Shown here piece by piece: positions 1 through 14,200 of a stretch of DNA of 64,000 nucleotides. Positions within the stretch are counted from its first letter, which is position 1; each line of letters starts with the position of its first letter. Both the position numbers and the translations under genes were made by a program. Under the pieces are notes generated by a model, which worked only from the letters and a program-made list of their open reading frames with translations, ran no database searches and was not told the DNA's origin. Location of the stretch: the NCBI RefSeq assembly GCF_011397635.1, contig NC_064754.1, positions 30,794,543-30,858,542 on the forward strand, given 5' to 3'. The stretch comes from Epinephelus fuscoguttatus. Lineage: Eukaryota; Chordata; Actinopteri; Perciformes; Serranidae.

Positions 1-403
1 CAGCAATCTCTGACATGAGAGACGAGGACGGGCCCCATGGATCATTCGAGGTGGCCTCTCGAACCTACACATCACCAAAGAATTTACACATGTACAGTTC
101 ATGAATTTAATGTTTTTTCTCACGCAGAATATTTGTATCACAAAAAGTGAGCAATTACTAGCATCACACTTAAGACAGAGAGGAGGCAGTGGAGAGTTTT
201 GCTCTCATGTGTGTTGATCTGATATGACGTCAGTGTTCATTTAAGTGACTTTACCCTTCCTCAAAGTCTAACACATGAAAGCTACGGCATAAAAAAAAAA
301 AATAAAAAAAAAAAATACTGTTCATTTATACTACCTTGATCTCTGCTTCTGAATAGTTGTGCACAATATTCTTCACCTGCCGGCGCAGGGCTGAGGTTGT
401 CAT
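1..403 (-). CDS. epn3: Epsin (epn3-like), first two coding exons, partial
   Basis: Epsins are endocytic adaptors. Their N-terminal ENTH domain binds PI(4,5)P2 and bends membrane at clathrin-coated pits. Coding exon 1 is 335-403: the ATG is at 403-401, it encodes 23 residues beginning MTTSALRRQVKNIVHNYSEA, and the donor is AAG|GTAG. Coding exon 2 is 1-64, preceded by an AG acceptor at 66-65. It continues in phase 0 with VREATSNDPWGPSSSLMSEI and runs off the window. Together they give the start of the ENTH domain (helix 0 and helix 1). The MTTSALRRQV start fits EPN3 better than EPN1 (MSTSSLRRQM) or EPN2 (MTTSSIRRQM) as I remember them. The upstream neighbour on the same strand is mycbpap, the same order as human MYCBPAP-EPN3. 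A 5'UTR extends to about 574, where a CTTCCAG acceptor is seen. The rest of the gene lies left of the window. Confidence 0.9.
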
Positions 404-574
404 GGTGACAGGTAATCGGAGGATGTAGAGGGATAGCAAGTGGAAAGCAAACAAACACTCAACAGGTGAAGAGAGGGAGTGAAAGGGGGAACGTGGACCG
501 GAGGAGAAGAGGAGAGGAGAGGTAGCTATGGCAATGACGGCTCCTCTTCTCTGTCAGGACTTAAAGGATGCCCC

Positions 575-3500
575 TGGAAGAAAGAGATGGAGACAATATA
601 TGATTAAATATAAATATATCAATTCTAAAATCAATATAAAATCTCGTAGTTACTTTACGTCATTCTTGCCATTTTAAATTTGATCTAATTAGCAAATTCA
701 AAGTCCCTACCCTGCCAATGGGACATTCTGAGTCTCTGTGTAGCTCAGGCTTTGGGATGTAAACAGTAAGTGCAATCCAGTAATACTATTAACTACTACC
801 AGATTACTTTGATACTTAAGAAAACTTTAAATTGTGATTATTCTCAGGCAAGTTATGCAGTTTCAAGGGGTATCTTTGATTCTCTGATTTCTAACTTATG
901 ATGTTTAGCAGGCAGGCTATGATGTTTACCATCTCAGTTTAGCTTGTTAGCATGCTAATTAGCACCAATCACAAACTACAGCTAAAGCTGCCATTAGTTT
1001 TACAGGGATTTGGTCAGAAACCAAAGTATCAGACAAGTTGAAATTTTGTCTCCATGCGACCCAAGCTATTACATTTCATCCTGAAGACAACACTGTCATT
1101 TACAGGGCCATATTGCTAGCATGGCTAAGAACAATAAGTCACTGTAATGGCTGCACTCCATGATTTATTTCTTTGCTATTTACGTCAGTATGAACACACT
1201 GAGCAATACAAACAATGACTGATGATAGTGACTGAATGAGTGGCTCACAATTGGTGCCCGCTCAGGAAGTAGGTCATACAAAAGCTCTGGCACTCAGGTG
1301 TCTGATGAAGCTTCTTGGCAGCTTAATTTATTCAGGCCAACACACACACGCAGCAGCCTGTGTGTGCACGCGTGTGCACACACACACACACAGACACACA
1401 CAACCTATTTTTCTCTTCCAAATTCATATTTCAGAGAGGACACAAGGGAATCGATCATTAAGGGTTCCTGTGATACTTCTCCCACTGCCTGCGACTAAGC
1501 CTTCACCGACACAGAGCACCCTTTACTCACTAAACCAAAGCTGCACTGGGGTGATCAACCCCTCTGATCTTAACCTCCTCTCATCAGTCATCGGCTCACT
1601 AAACTAAGTTACATGTTGACTGACAAGGTAATGTTCTGTTTCTGAGATTTTTTCCCCTGGGTGCATCAGGGCATCATCTGCATCAACAAAACCACCACAG
1701 AGAGTTTGTCTGTAAACCTAACGTACTTCAGTTACTGATCATTTCCTACATTATGTACGAATCACAGTATAAGAAATTTAGAAATTTTTCAAAGGGTACA
1801 GTATATTTTTATTTGATGATCTGATAATATTAGCTACAAGAATGAGGAGAATGGAGACTAAATCCCTTTTTGAAGTCATAGTTATGCAATGCTGTGATAA
1901 TCTGATGCTTTTTCACTTGGTTTTTATTTTTATTTTTTAATGCCACATTTGGATTATGAGACAAAAGGACCCATAAAAGGCCCTCTGCCTTTCCTGTGCT
2001 CACAGTATTCGTGGCAGCATTTTCTGACGTCTTTTCCCAGCAGCATTTTGCAGCCTAACCACAATTTGAAAGTGCTGCTGCACCTGACATGTTCATGCTG
2101 GGGATGGAGAAAAAATCCTCTCCAAAGTCACACATTCAAATTTATTTTATCAGTTGTTTGTTATATTCTGTGTTTGTCTGTGTGGTTGTATTAAGATGGA
2201 AATAAATAAATAAATAAGAAAATAAGAAAATACAGTGGATAAGAGTAAGTATGGGTAGATGCTCTGTGTAAAGGAATTGGGATCAGATAAAAAAGCTGGG
2301 ATTAGGACACCCCTACATTTGACTGAGCACTCTGACAGTCAATCAGTTCAAGAGCTCTGACTTAAAAGGTCCTGAGCTTGTGCCTAGTAAGGCCCCTCTG
2401 TGATCCAACCACGCCTTTGGCTCTGAATGTAATTATTAAACGACTGCTATAATCATGACGACTAATGATGATCATATTTAACAATTACTGACTTTTTAAA
2501 GACTCTTGTGCACCACTTTGATCAATTTAATTTTAACATCACAGTCCACTGCTGCTTCACAGCAGTTTGCAAAGGCTGTCAGTCTGAAACATGTCACAGG
2601 ATGCCTCATCCTGCTGAAAAGGCAAACATCAGCAGAAGCACAGAAGAACCGAGATGCACACATCAGGGACACAGAAAACTCAGAGCGGAGGACAAGTCTG
2701 AGAGTGTGTGCATGTGCGAGAGAGCGACAGAGAGAGAGGGAGAGAGAATGAAGGGCATAAAGAAGAAAGTGAAGCTCAGCAACTTCATCCAGTATCACCT
2801 TTCTGCAAAATCATCTTCAGCTTTGTGTTCGGGCATAGACGCACATACAAAGGTTATCAAGGGCTGCTGCTGTTTGAAGCTATTGCTCTTTCCATCCTTT
2901 TATTTGACCCTCACAAATTCAGTGTGCTAGTAATGGGTAGGCTGACAGTCGCTATGTGACAGTGGTGATGGAAGAAGTCAAATCATATGTAAGAGCAACC
3001 CTACACTTCAACAATTATCCACTCCAAAATTAACTTATGTAAAAGTATGGAAGCATTAATAGCAACAGAATGTAGTTAACATATCAAAAGCAAATTTATT
3101 CATAATGAAAAGTGGCCTTAGTCACTGTTAAAACATTAATAATTACTATCACTGCATTGAGATGTAAGCTGCACTTTAAAGTTGTAGTTGGTTTTAACCA
3201 CGTCATGTACTGAAGTTTAATCTATAACAATGCGTGATATTTTATGAAATGATTTCTGTCATGTAACATCTGAAAAGTATGGAGTAACTACAGCTGCTAA
3301 GTAAAAGTAGGCTTCAACAATCCCCCTGAAATGTATTTTAAAATTTTATTTTAAAATGTATTTTAATGTGATTACTGAGGTGTCGAAAGGCTACTAAGGA
3401 AAAAGTTCAGATATTATGACAAATTGTCAGAGTGCAACAATGAATGTGCCCAGTTCCACAAACACCAGTCTGTGTTCTTTAACCAGAGTTACATGAGTAA

Positions 3501-4608
3501 AATCCATCTACAAGTATCATTAATAAGACTTTTCTTAAATATTGTGCAGCTCAGTTTTAGTGTTTGTATTTGATCGAATCTCACGCAGCACAGAGACAGA
3601 CAGTGGTTATGAAATCATCCAGGGACAAACTGTGGAGCTGAGGGTAACGCAACAACTTGACTACAATGACAACAGCTATGAGCTCTACGTTCAAATGACT
3701 CATTAATTCACTCTGAGCCACAGTCACTATATCAACATGGAGCAACTCAAACAAGAGTCAGCTGGTGAAATCATCAACTCAAGTCGTGATGCTCAACTCC
3801 AGGGACACAGTCATCTGTGGGTGCTATCATTTGAAGAGGACCAAGGGCACACGTTTTGATTCAACACTGGGGGGATCTTGTGAAATGGGGGTTTGGGGGT
3901 CCTCCACCCAAAACAATTTGAGCATCAAACACTTAATTATCTGCATTTTGGTGATTTTTTGTGCACCAATTGGTGTCTTTTCTGCATTAAATTATGTCTT
4001 TAATTTTGTTAAAATTAAAGTCCTGTGTCACGTTCATGTTTTTATTTGGGTGGGTTGGGGTAAATATTAAGGGGGACCTGTCCCCTGCACCCCCCGAAAT
4101 CTACGCCTCTGAATAGCACAATGCAAATTCTACTTTTTCATTTTAAATATTACACCTTGATCACACCGACTTAGGAGCCGACATGGCCCGGCTCTGATGC
4201 GCCAACATAAAACCTACGTCACCCCGTCGTCAACATTTAAGGATGCGCATGCGTGCTGTGACGGCAGGTGTAACGGTAATTCAGGTGGCGATGGAGAGGA
4301 GGAGGAGGGCGCACATTGTGGGTCTGCATAATGCATTACCCAGCCTCCCCCTCTCCCCACCGCCACCCCCACACACTCACACACATACACACTCTTGCGG
4401 TGGATTCCCTGAGCGGGCTGCCATGTGTAGCACAGATTCCTGTGCAAGGCCAGCTGCCACTGGAGCTGTTTGTTACATGTATGAACGCAGCAAAGCTCAA
4501 CATACTACAGACTGCATCTCGCAATATATATACCCGCTCATTGTGAGAATTATTGGCACAAAAAAACCAAGGACCTGACCCCCCCGGTCATTTCAGCGCG
4601 CCGCTTAC
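575..4608 (-). other. epn3: Inferred first intron of epn3
   Basis: No gene is recognised on either strand. The stretch holds a short interrupted CA tract (about 1340-1400), a purine-rich tract (about 2715-2750) and AT-rich unique-looking sequence. Near 4,040-4,115 there is a transposon-like end. On the - strand it reads CAGAGGCGTAGATTTCGG, which resembles the CAGnGGCGTA ends of hAT elements. A related end in the opposite orientation is at about 52,155. Confidence 0.45.
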
Positions 4609-5060
4609 CTTGCCCATTGCTCATCTCTCGCCGTGTCCACAGAGCATCCTCGCCTCCTCGCTGTCTCCTCTCCAAGTCCCGATAATATCCCCTCCGCTGG
4701 GATCTGCTAAGCAGGGCAACCACAATTATCCCCTCCGCTCCTGTATCCGGAAAACGTGAGAGAGCAGCCGAACAGTGAGTGTTTCCTTGAATGGGAAAGT
4801 CACCGTTGAGATTCCGGCCTACCCTGGATGATGCGAGCCGCTCGGGCGGGCAGTCAGTGGTGAAATCCGCATAGGACAAGGATAAGCCACAGCACACGGC
4901 TCACTCACTCCCTCTCCCTCACCCAGGCAGCGCCATCCACACACGCATACGGCACCGGCAGGCCACGCACGCATAGCACACACGATCACAACGGCGAGCG
5001 TAAAAGCAAAGGCATGGACGGGGGCGCGTCGTTTGCAGAGTCAGCTGTACTGTTAACCTA
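4180..5060 (-). promoter_or_regulatory. epn3: CpG-rich promoter and noncoding first exon of epn3
   Basis: This is the only strongly CpG-rich stretch in the left part of the window (GCGCGCC, GGGGCGCG, CGCGTC and many CGs). On the - strand a clean splice donor CAAG|GTAAGC lies at 4609/4608. A noncoding first exon therefore probably runs from about 4,700-5,000 down to 4609 and joins the 5'UTR exon 404-574. ATGs just before the donor lead only to very short upstream reading frames. The transcription start is not visible, and no TATA box is obvious. Two GA/CT-rich and CA-rich tracts at 4,270-4,390 lie inside the intron side of this island. Confidence 0.6.
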
Positions 5061-5152
5061 TTATGATCCGCTGATGTGTGTGTGTATGTCTGTGTGTGTT
5101 TGTGACAGTGTGAATGAGACGGGATGAATGTAAGTCCACGGAGGAACAAACA

Positions 5153-5158
5153 CTTTAT
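5153..5158 (-). terminator. mycbpap: mycbpap poly(A) signal
   Basis: AATAAA on the - strand, about 90 bases past the mycbpap stop codon at 5246. Cleavage would fall near 5,130, only a few hundred bases upstream of the epn3 CpG island, which is transcribed in the same direction. Confidence 0.6.
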
Positions 5159-5245
5159 TGATGTCACAACAAAATAAAAGGTATAAAAACGACAGAATTA
5201 GGAATAAAACATTCATGTGTAGGCTCCTGAGCCTGCTCTCACATG

Positions 5246-8200
5246 TTAATATTGTGTGTGTAGTGCTTCTGTGTTTCCCTCATTAAGGTCATCCATCAGG
5301 TCACACAGGTTATCCACCAGGTCTTCCATCAGAGCATAAACCTGCCAGATAGATAGAGATGAATAACAACAACAACAACAATAATAATAATAATAATAAT
5401 AACTCATTTTATTTATAGGAGCCTCTTGGAGCACTCAAGGACACCTTACACGACACAGTTAAAACAAACAAGCAGCAATGTGTCCATGGATCATAAGGTT
5501 AAACAATTAAGTAATATACAGTAAAAGTTAATAAAATGACTCGACAATAATCCTAATTATAAATATTAGGTAAAAAATCATCATCAGAGCACGATGTGTG
5601 TGTCTCCATTCAGACCGAATATGGCAGCTTGAAAAGGTGTGTTTTCAGACGGGATCTGAAGGTGGAAAGGTAGTAAATATTGCGAATGTCGCGGTGGAGA
5701 GTTCTAGAGGCGGGGGGCAGAGCGGCTGAAGCCTCTAGAGCCCATGGTGGTCAAGTGGGGAGATGGTGATGTGAGCTGGACTGCAGAGCAGGATGTTAGA
5801 GTACAGGAGGGCGTGTAGATATGGAGGAGTTCAGACAGGTAGGAAGGGGCTTGATTATGAAGGGCCTTAAAGGTGAGAAGCAGAATCTTGAAATTGATGT
5901 GGTATCTAACAGGAAGCCAGTGAAGCTGCTCGAGAACGGGAGTGATATGATCTATGGAGGGGGAGAATTATTCATAGGATGTACATACGACTGTTGAACA
6001 ACCTTTAAGTTGTTTTGTATTACACATTCACAAAGTTGGGGTGCTCATGAGAAAGAAAAAAAGAGGAGTCAAAATTAGCAGAGGTCCAGACGCTTTGACT
6101 TTTACAGTAATCACGAGTATGGAGCGGGCTCCACAGGAAGGAACACAGTATCCTACATTTCCCATAATGCAATTGGATAGTGTCTTTTGTTAGATATTCC
6201 CCTCCTAACTGTCCACTTCTTCCAAACCCCACACCTCTAGTTTGTAATGCATGATATCTGTTAACCTAATGATGATATCTGACATCATCTGGGTTATTTT
6301 CTCTAACTTGAGAAAACTCCCCCACGCCAAATTGTCTGCATGTGCCGTACACATTGTTTGTATGATCTGAAATTTGGAAAAAAAAAAAAAAAAAAACTCC
6401 ACCAGATTCAGAGCAGATTATACAGCTGTCACAGGTTGAGTTGTGATCCTCATGACAAGTACACTGAACTTGGTGTGAGTGGCTGTTTAAAATACAAACT
6501 GTCAGATAATTAAAAGACTTGCCTTTACGTGCAGGAGTCTTGTATAAATGTCCATCACCTCCGGCCCTACACCTTGGCCATCAGGAGGTTGTTGACTGAT
6601 GCTGTCTGAAGGGATATCAATCAGAGAGGCCGAGTCCTTCCCTTGCTTTTCTCTAGTGCGTTTCCCCACTTCCTCCCTTCTCTTCCCTTTCTTTTTGCTT
6701 TCCTGTACAAGGGACAGACAGACAGACAGACATACTGATTATTGATGAAGCATGCACGCTTGTCGAGTTGGCTGGTAAGTGGCTGTAGGCAGCTTACGTC
6801 ATGAAAAACTACCTCCCCTGTATATCATGGTGTTCAACATGTTGGATGTCAAGTATTGGTTGAGTTAACGTATAGTTGCGTGCGCCACAGATGGCTTGGA
6901 CTGGTCCGGGTGCTATTAATTCACACCCTGGCCACCCAGTTGGAGAGCAGGTGCACATTTTCACACAGAGTCCTGTTACCATGGTACCCTGTGAGTAATA
7001 CGCTGTACCTTACCTATGACTCAACCATCATACAGGGGAGAAAATCACTCAGCAAAACACACAGACATACAGACAAGACTCAGTCTTTGGTCTATATTTT
7101 ATATTACGTCTTTTTTTTGCGTGCTTCTGATGGCTGACAATGGAGACCAAACCATCAGGAGAGCAATGTAACAGGTCCTGGGGCAGACTCACACCCAGAA
7201 CGCTGTTTCTGTGATGACTAAAAGCGCCACCAGGATGCAGCATCTAGTCTATGTTTGAACAACACAGTCAGCGTCCTCATTAAGGCTCTCAATCCCAGTG
7301 CCGGAAAGTTGCTGAAATTCAGATTTGTGAATAGGACAACGCAAAGTGGCTGAGTATAATGAGGACGGGTGCAGGAAAATAACTATCTGCCCAAAAATGA
7401 ATGGGAACTAAATGAAGGTTTCTGCTCGTTATCTCACCCGACCAGTCACACTGCAAAAACATGAATAGCCACCACCATATTATTGCTTAGCTACTGTACA
7501 ATAATGACTTTTCTGGGGGGACAAACCACTGGATGGTGAGCATTAGCTTTCTACATTCAGTGGGAGGACTGAATGTGGAATGGCTGGTTAACCACTACAT
7601 ATCAGATAGTTAGCAAACCATGCACACATGTGCTTACTTAGCTCACATTTGGGGGAATAAAACAGACTTAAATTCATTTGCTTAAGACTTACCTTAAAGC
7701 TGTAGCTGGTAACTTTTTAAAGAAAATAACTTTTGTTATACTTGCTGAAACTGTCATTATATTCACACAGCACTAACTGAGACGGATAATCTGTGATAAA
7801 AACATATTCCTCTGCCTACTCTCTTGCCTTGTAGCATTTCTAATGGCATTAGCACAAGTGAACAAAAACAACTAATCAGAGCCGGTGAGTCTCTAACGTA
7901 GCTGTTAATCATGTCAATTACTGCTTATGAACTGTGGTCAAACTGCCAAATGTGGCAGCACTGACCAAATATGAGTCAATATCCTGTAACTGCAATGCCT
8001 ATGTCTCACTTTAAATGTTTCAGAAACATGTTTAAGTGTACTGTTTAGCTGTAAAATGATTCCATGTTGGAATCAGTTGAGCCGAAACAAAACACTGCTG
8101 GAGCAAACTTTGACATTTTACATCTAAACAGTGCACTGAAATAAGTCACTGAAAATATTTAATGTGAAAAATAGTCATAGTGGAAACAGAGTCTTGATTC

Positions 8201-11200
8201 ATATTTGATCAGTGCTGCCATGTTTGGCAGTCTGACCACAGCTCATGAGCAGCGATTGACATGATTGACAGCTGCGTTAAAGATTCCTCAGCTCTGATTG
8301 GTTGTTTTTGGTGCACCACGTGAGATTCTAGCAAATGCCATTAGAAGTAGTAGGAAGAGGAGGACGGACTTAATTTTTTTCACAGATTATCCGTCTCGTG
8401 CTTTTTTCGGAACACAGGGAAAGTTTCAGCAAATACGACATAAAGTTTTAATAGAAGTTACTAACTGTAGCTTTAACCCTAATCATAACCACTACTTGCC
8501 TAACACTGACCTAACCACTGACCCAAAAATCTGCTTTATCCCTAACTGTTCACACACTCACACACACATACATACACAGAGGGTTGAATTAGTCACCAAC
8601 ACTAAAATATATACCAGTGGTTACACAGGTGTATTGGGTGGCACAGGTGCTCCTCCTATACTTTAAACCAACCCCAAAGTGTTATGGAGAAACCAGCACA
8701 CACACACAACGTGACACACTGTTTCAGAAAACTAGCCGACAGAATAATACTGTAGGTTTGTGCATTACTGAGAACCAGGCTGTAGGTGGCTGGGTTGTGT
8801 GGATGAAATCAGCATTAACAAGAAAACAAGAGTTGTCTCATTGAATGGCAGATAAATGAATGATAACCTGACAGCTTGTCTGAAGTAGTGAAGGTGACTC
8901 ATGGTTGGCTCAGCTGACAGTCAGCTGAAGTGAAGTGTCTTGATACTTCATTCATGCTCATAATTAAAACACTTTTGAATCTGCTGCCCCTCAGTGGCAA
9001 GACATTTTATAGGCGCATATTTCTGTATTGACAAAGGCAAAATAAACACATATACCTTTCGTCCCCTCACCTCCACTGATTTTTCAGTTGTTGCTGACTT
9101 GGACTCCCCTTTGTTGTCATCTTTAAATATGGACCTTGACCCATTGCTCTGCTCTTCAGCAGCTGCTCCTTGCTTTGTCTCACTCCTCTCATCTATGCTG
9201 TCAGCCATATCTGTGATGTTATAACACAATAGTAAGCAGCAGTGTGAATCCTCACCAATCTATGTCTGAGTGAAAGTCTGTGAGTCTCACCGGGATCAGA
9301 GACCAGGAATTCCTCCTTTTTATTGATCCATGTGTCTTTCTCTGGAAGGCCCAGCAGGTTTCTGAGCCACATGGCCTCACCAGCCATCGTGTCCAGCAGT
9401 TTCCTCCACAGCTGCTGCCTGCAGGGGGCACCATGCACCACCATAACCTACAGGCTTACTATACTGAGTGTGGTGTTTGTCTGACTGAGTCAAGATGCTG
9501 TGATAGAGATGGTGCATGACTCATGCGTGTTTATGCCTCACCCTATAGCTGTTGCTGTTAGCTGGCGGTGTTTCAGTTGAGAGGGTTCAGAAAGCTGCAG
9601 AAGCAGAGAGTTGAGTTGGGTCAGGCTGTTTTCCTGAGCTGACTCTTGCTTGGGCAGAGACAGCACAACCTTTAGAAAGGGAACAATTGAATGGACAAAT
9701 ATGTTATGTTTTTGATGTAACATCATGGTATGGAATTTTACAAAAGGGCACAGTGCATTCAAAAAGTCCCTTGAGATTATAACCGCAGATGAACATGCTA
9801 AATTCACTGCTACATGTATTTTCTTAGTTAGTTACTCTGCACCATAATGTCTCATAATGTCTCTACCTGTTGGAGTGTATCGACAGAGAGGTCCCAGGTA
9901 TGTCCTGGATGAACCTCTTGCCACAGTCTCTTTAGATCCTCCACTGGCTGATGAAGGTACTGCAACTACAATGATGTATGGAACAGTAATTTAAGTGAGA
10001 GGTATAAACATGTGACCACAGGACTCCAATGAGGTAAAATTACTGTCACGCCACAGGATAATAATCATCACTGATAGTAATCCTCCTCTAATAACTATGA
10101 TGAATGTCATCATAGTTATTTACTGCTCAACGGAGAATGAGGGAAATGCGTGCCACCCTTTGTGGTGATAAAATGTGATCACGTGAAAAGTTAATCATCC
10201 TAATATTTGGTAATGACAGATGTGATTTGGCAAGAAATGTTCTCCATTTATCCCAATTAGATGGCCTACAATTAGAGATGATATTTAACTTACTCTTTGC
10301 AATGCTTTTTTCAGTAATTTCCTCCCATGTCTGTTGATATTGTCTATTATAGCAAACGAGACCTTTAAGACCGTCATGCTCTATATTCACTAAACCAATC
10401 TAATCGGCCTTAAAATTAACCCAGTTAAAACCAGGTTCCTATTACACTGCCATGGCAACATACCCTCTTTTTTTACAGTGTAGAGGTAAGAGTGACTGGT
10501 TTAAGATATTAGCAGTTTGGATCTATTATTAGTTAATGAGCTACTATGAGTTAAGGTGACATTATTATAACAGTGGAGAACAAAATGAATGGGGACTAAC
10601 ATGTTGGAAAGGGGCAGCCATAATGGGTCGATCACACCTTTGCTTCCAGTCCGTGAAATGTCAGAAAAAACAACATGATGAATGGGCCCATTAACAGTTT
10701 ATCTCACACTGAATGAGGTGGTGTGACTAGACTTATGCTGAACAAAAAGACTCTGTGCAAAGAAAAAGGCTTTATACATCTGTGACAGATGAAATAAGGT
10801 CACCCTGATGTGTGATGAGCAATGTGTCTCAAACTATACATGAAAAAAACTGACATGTTTTTTGGGGTCATTCTCTGGAGGCAACACCTAAGTCCCGAGG
10901 AGGGTTTATTCCCCAAAAAATAAACTCCAATGACCTGTAAGAAAAATGTGAATTGCTTTATGGACATTGCTTCCACTTGGAGGATTTACCTTGGGGTTTT
11001 TGCTTAAAAACTCCTGCTCCTCAGTGACATAAAGCTCTGCAGGAGAACTGGGTCTCTCTGGGGTGCGGACTCCCTGCAGCATCTCATACACAATGGACCA
11101 ACACATTTTTACCTTCACTGTCTTTTCCAGCTTTGTCTGCTTGTGCACACACAACAGAAACACAAACAAAATATATGGGTTTCTCATCATGAAAACCTTA

Positions 11201-14200
11201 TTTCTATCAGTCGATGCATTTTTCTGTCTCACTTTCAGACACAGTGTAATTGTACTTCACCTCTATGAAAAGCTTCTGGTCTGCACTTTTGTCCTGGTAC
11301 AGAGCCACTCCCCTCAATGTGACCTGCATGGAGGCTCCTTGCAGCAGCAAAGGGTGGGTGAGGAGCTGCCATAGTTCAGTCTTTATGCCTGGCTCCTCAG
11401 ACTTAAATATGAACTCCACCCGCTGGGTGTCACCTGGACGGATGACACCTGGATTGGGAGGGGAGAGCAGACAGGTGCATTGACTACTGGTTGAAAACCA
11501 CAATATAATGGGCTGTCACAAGGACAAACAGCATATGACGTCAGGTTAATGTTAGGCAGCAGGTGTCTCATTATGTTTGTGTGTACCAGAGGAGGAGTTG
11601 AAGTAGAAGTGCAGGTTCTTTGTTTGTGATCGTAGTTTAGGAAAGCTGTGTGGCACTGGAAGCTGCTGCCAGCTGTAGAAGATGGCTGTGCTGCCCTCAT
11701 TGTGCAGCTCCAGGTGGGATGATGCTCTGTCTCCAGTCAGGGCCTCAAAGAATATTGTGGCACTGATTCCTACTTCTCCCTGTTTTGGAGAGAGAGATGG
11801 TGTATTCAGATAATGTCCCAGTATCACATAACAGCCAACACAAACAAATAACAGCTGGTCGCTAATAAAGACCAAGTAGAAAACATGTAGATCAGCTCAC
11901 ACTGTAAATACAGTATAAAGGCCAGTCAACACAGTGCAGCTGTCTATTTTCTATAGAAATAATGTTGTCATACATGCATATATAATTCCAGATGTGGTGT
12001 TTTTCTTGCATGTAAAGCCTACTTAAAATGGGACAGCTGAAAAAGTCTTGTGAAAGGGTTTCATTCATGGTGGAAGGTTTGGGAGAACAGGCAAAGTACT
12101 TGTGGAATTATTCCCACAGTAATGGACATTATAATGCATTTACCAAGACAACAGGTGCACATGGAGCACGTGTTGAGTTTGCATTAACTTCGGAATAAAA
12201 TAGTATCCCTACTGTAAGCCTTGTTTTCTCCGAGGTGAGTAACCATATTTGAGAATTTACCCAGGTCACAGCTTGAAATTCATACACACTGACCAACCTG
12301 CTGTGTTAACTACCTGGTTAGTTGTAGAGTTTCCAGTCCAGCTAGCAAGCTGACCACAGAACCTTAAGGCAGGAATGTGCAGAGCATCCAACCGAACATC
12401 ATCATACTGTGTCTGTGGATCACTGTGGAAGACAATGAGAACCTCTCAGTTCATGGGTCCATCGCTCCAGAGATTGCTGACACAGACTCAGAAAGACTTA
12501 ACTTCTATTTATAAAGAAATTATAACATTCACCTTTGTAAATTTGTAAATGTAGAAAGTTAATGTAAATTTAACCAGAGCTTTATATTTTTTAAAAGTTG
12601 TACTTGCGTAAGTCTATTTATACTGCTATTACTGTTTTTTTTAACTTTCTTTTATTTCATTGTTTTATTTTAACATTGCTGAGAGAAGCCTTGCAAATGT
12701 TTGTTGTATCAGAGTATAATGACAATAAAGATTATTTATTCATTCTTGAGTTAGAGAATTAATGAATGAATCATAAGCTGTGTCCTGCTTCCGGGGTCGG
12801 ATGCTTCAAATAACACAGCCCACGAGCTGGAAACCAGACTGAGCCCTCTCCACTTCCCTACAGGAGACAGTCTGTCCATTTAAATGCCATGATGTATTTA
12901 AGTGTTTCTTGTCCAACTTGAAATTTCTAACCATAGCATCAGGAAGCTGGCCTCAAATGGGCAGCAAACTGAGAAGACCAGCGGCAAATAGAGAGCTTTT
13001 ATGACACAGGTGTTTTTGTACGTGTTGGGACATTTAACTTTAACTCTTCAACATTGTGGGCAATGGAAATATATCCATATGTTTTCTTTCTGAATTATAA
13101 ATATCTATAATGTTTACATAGTAGAGTTTATGAGTTGTTTTCCTTATGTCCATTACACTTTAAACAACATATTTAGCAGCAATTTACCAAACACCTGATG
13201 AATACAACATTCTCAGCTTAATTAATGCACCATTAAATTAATGGCATGTGGATACACTAATTGCATTTTGTGCCTTTTAATAAAGGGCAGCATTGTTGGC
13301 CTGATGTTGACATAGTCAGTCGTGAAAAAGCTGGACTTTAGCTAGGAACTTTGACAAATTGCTATCAAATCAGCTAGGCACAGCTTACATGTTCTCCTTC
13401 TTCATCATCTTGTGCTCTGCCTCCTCTTCCTCCTTGTCCAGTAAGGGACTGGGACACACTGTGACAGAAGTGAAAGGCTTTCCAGAGCCAATAACTTCCA
13501 GTCCATTGATGTCCTGTAAGTGACACAGAATGTTGGTTCTGAAGGAAGTGGCATGCTCTGTACATCCATTTAACATTCTGGTTCTTGTTAGTGAAAAGCA
13601 ATACCAAAAGTTCTCTGCAGGATACGCATGTCTTTGTCACTCACATCCAGAGAGAGCAGCCAGAGAGGACAAAATGAGGTGTCTGAAACAACCAAATCGC
13701 AGAAATAAATGTTGGCATTGTACATTTCTGCACTAATAAGTGTTACATTTGTAGGGTTCATATGTAGTGCATACGTTGAAACTTTACGTTTTGATTTTCC
13801 ATTTTATGTTGTGACAACGCTGTTGTTAATGTGTTTAGGTTTATTCACAAAAACAACTTGGTTAGGGTTAGGAAAAGACCATGTTTTGGCTTAAAATACC
13901 CAGTTTGGTTGCCACAAACACACAGCTGGAAATGTCACTGGTCTTGAGGAGTGGTGTGCTGCTTGGCAGACGTCTTGCCTAGGTTTCACGCCATCTGCCC
14001 ACTATCCCCTCCTCCTCCTGATGAGAAACTCAGCTCATATACATGTAATATGCGTCACATTAGAAATGTTGATATAGGTACGAAATGTAGAAATATAACA
14101 CTCCGGTGGCATGCAAATATGTACATGCCAACATTTTATTCTGGCGACTGGGCTGGATGAAACAATGTGACAGGGAGAGATGCTCTGGAACACACTGTGC

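Noticed and set aside
4550-4897. Minus-strand open frame in the CpG island as a protein
   Set aside because: High-GC islands stay open by chance. The frame crosses the inferred epn3 splice donor and has no recognisable domain.
9292-9447. Longer start of a mycbpap exon at 9447 (acceptor CCTGTAG)
   Set aside because: Joining there to the preceding exon (phase 2) shifts the frame. The acceptor CCCCCTGCAG at 9419-9420 keeps the frame and the conserved QLWR..MWLRNLLGLPEK block.
10127-10390. 87-residue frame as an extra mycbpap exon or LINE piece
   Set aside because: The flanking exons join in phase without it, and no reverse-transcriptase motif was visible.
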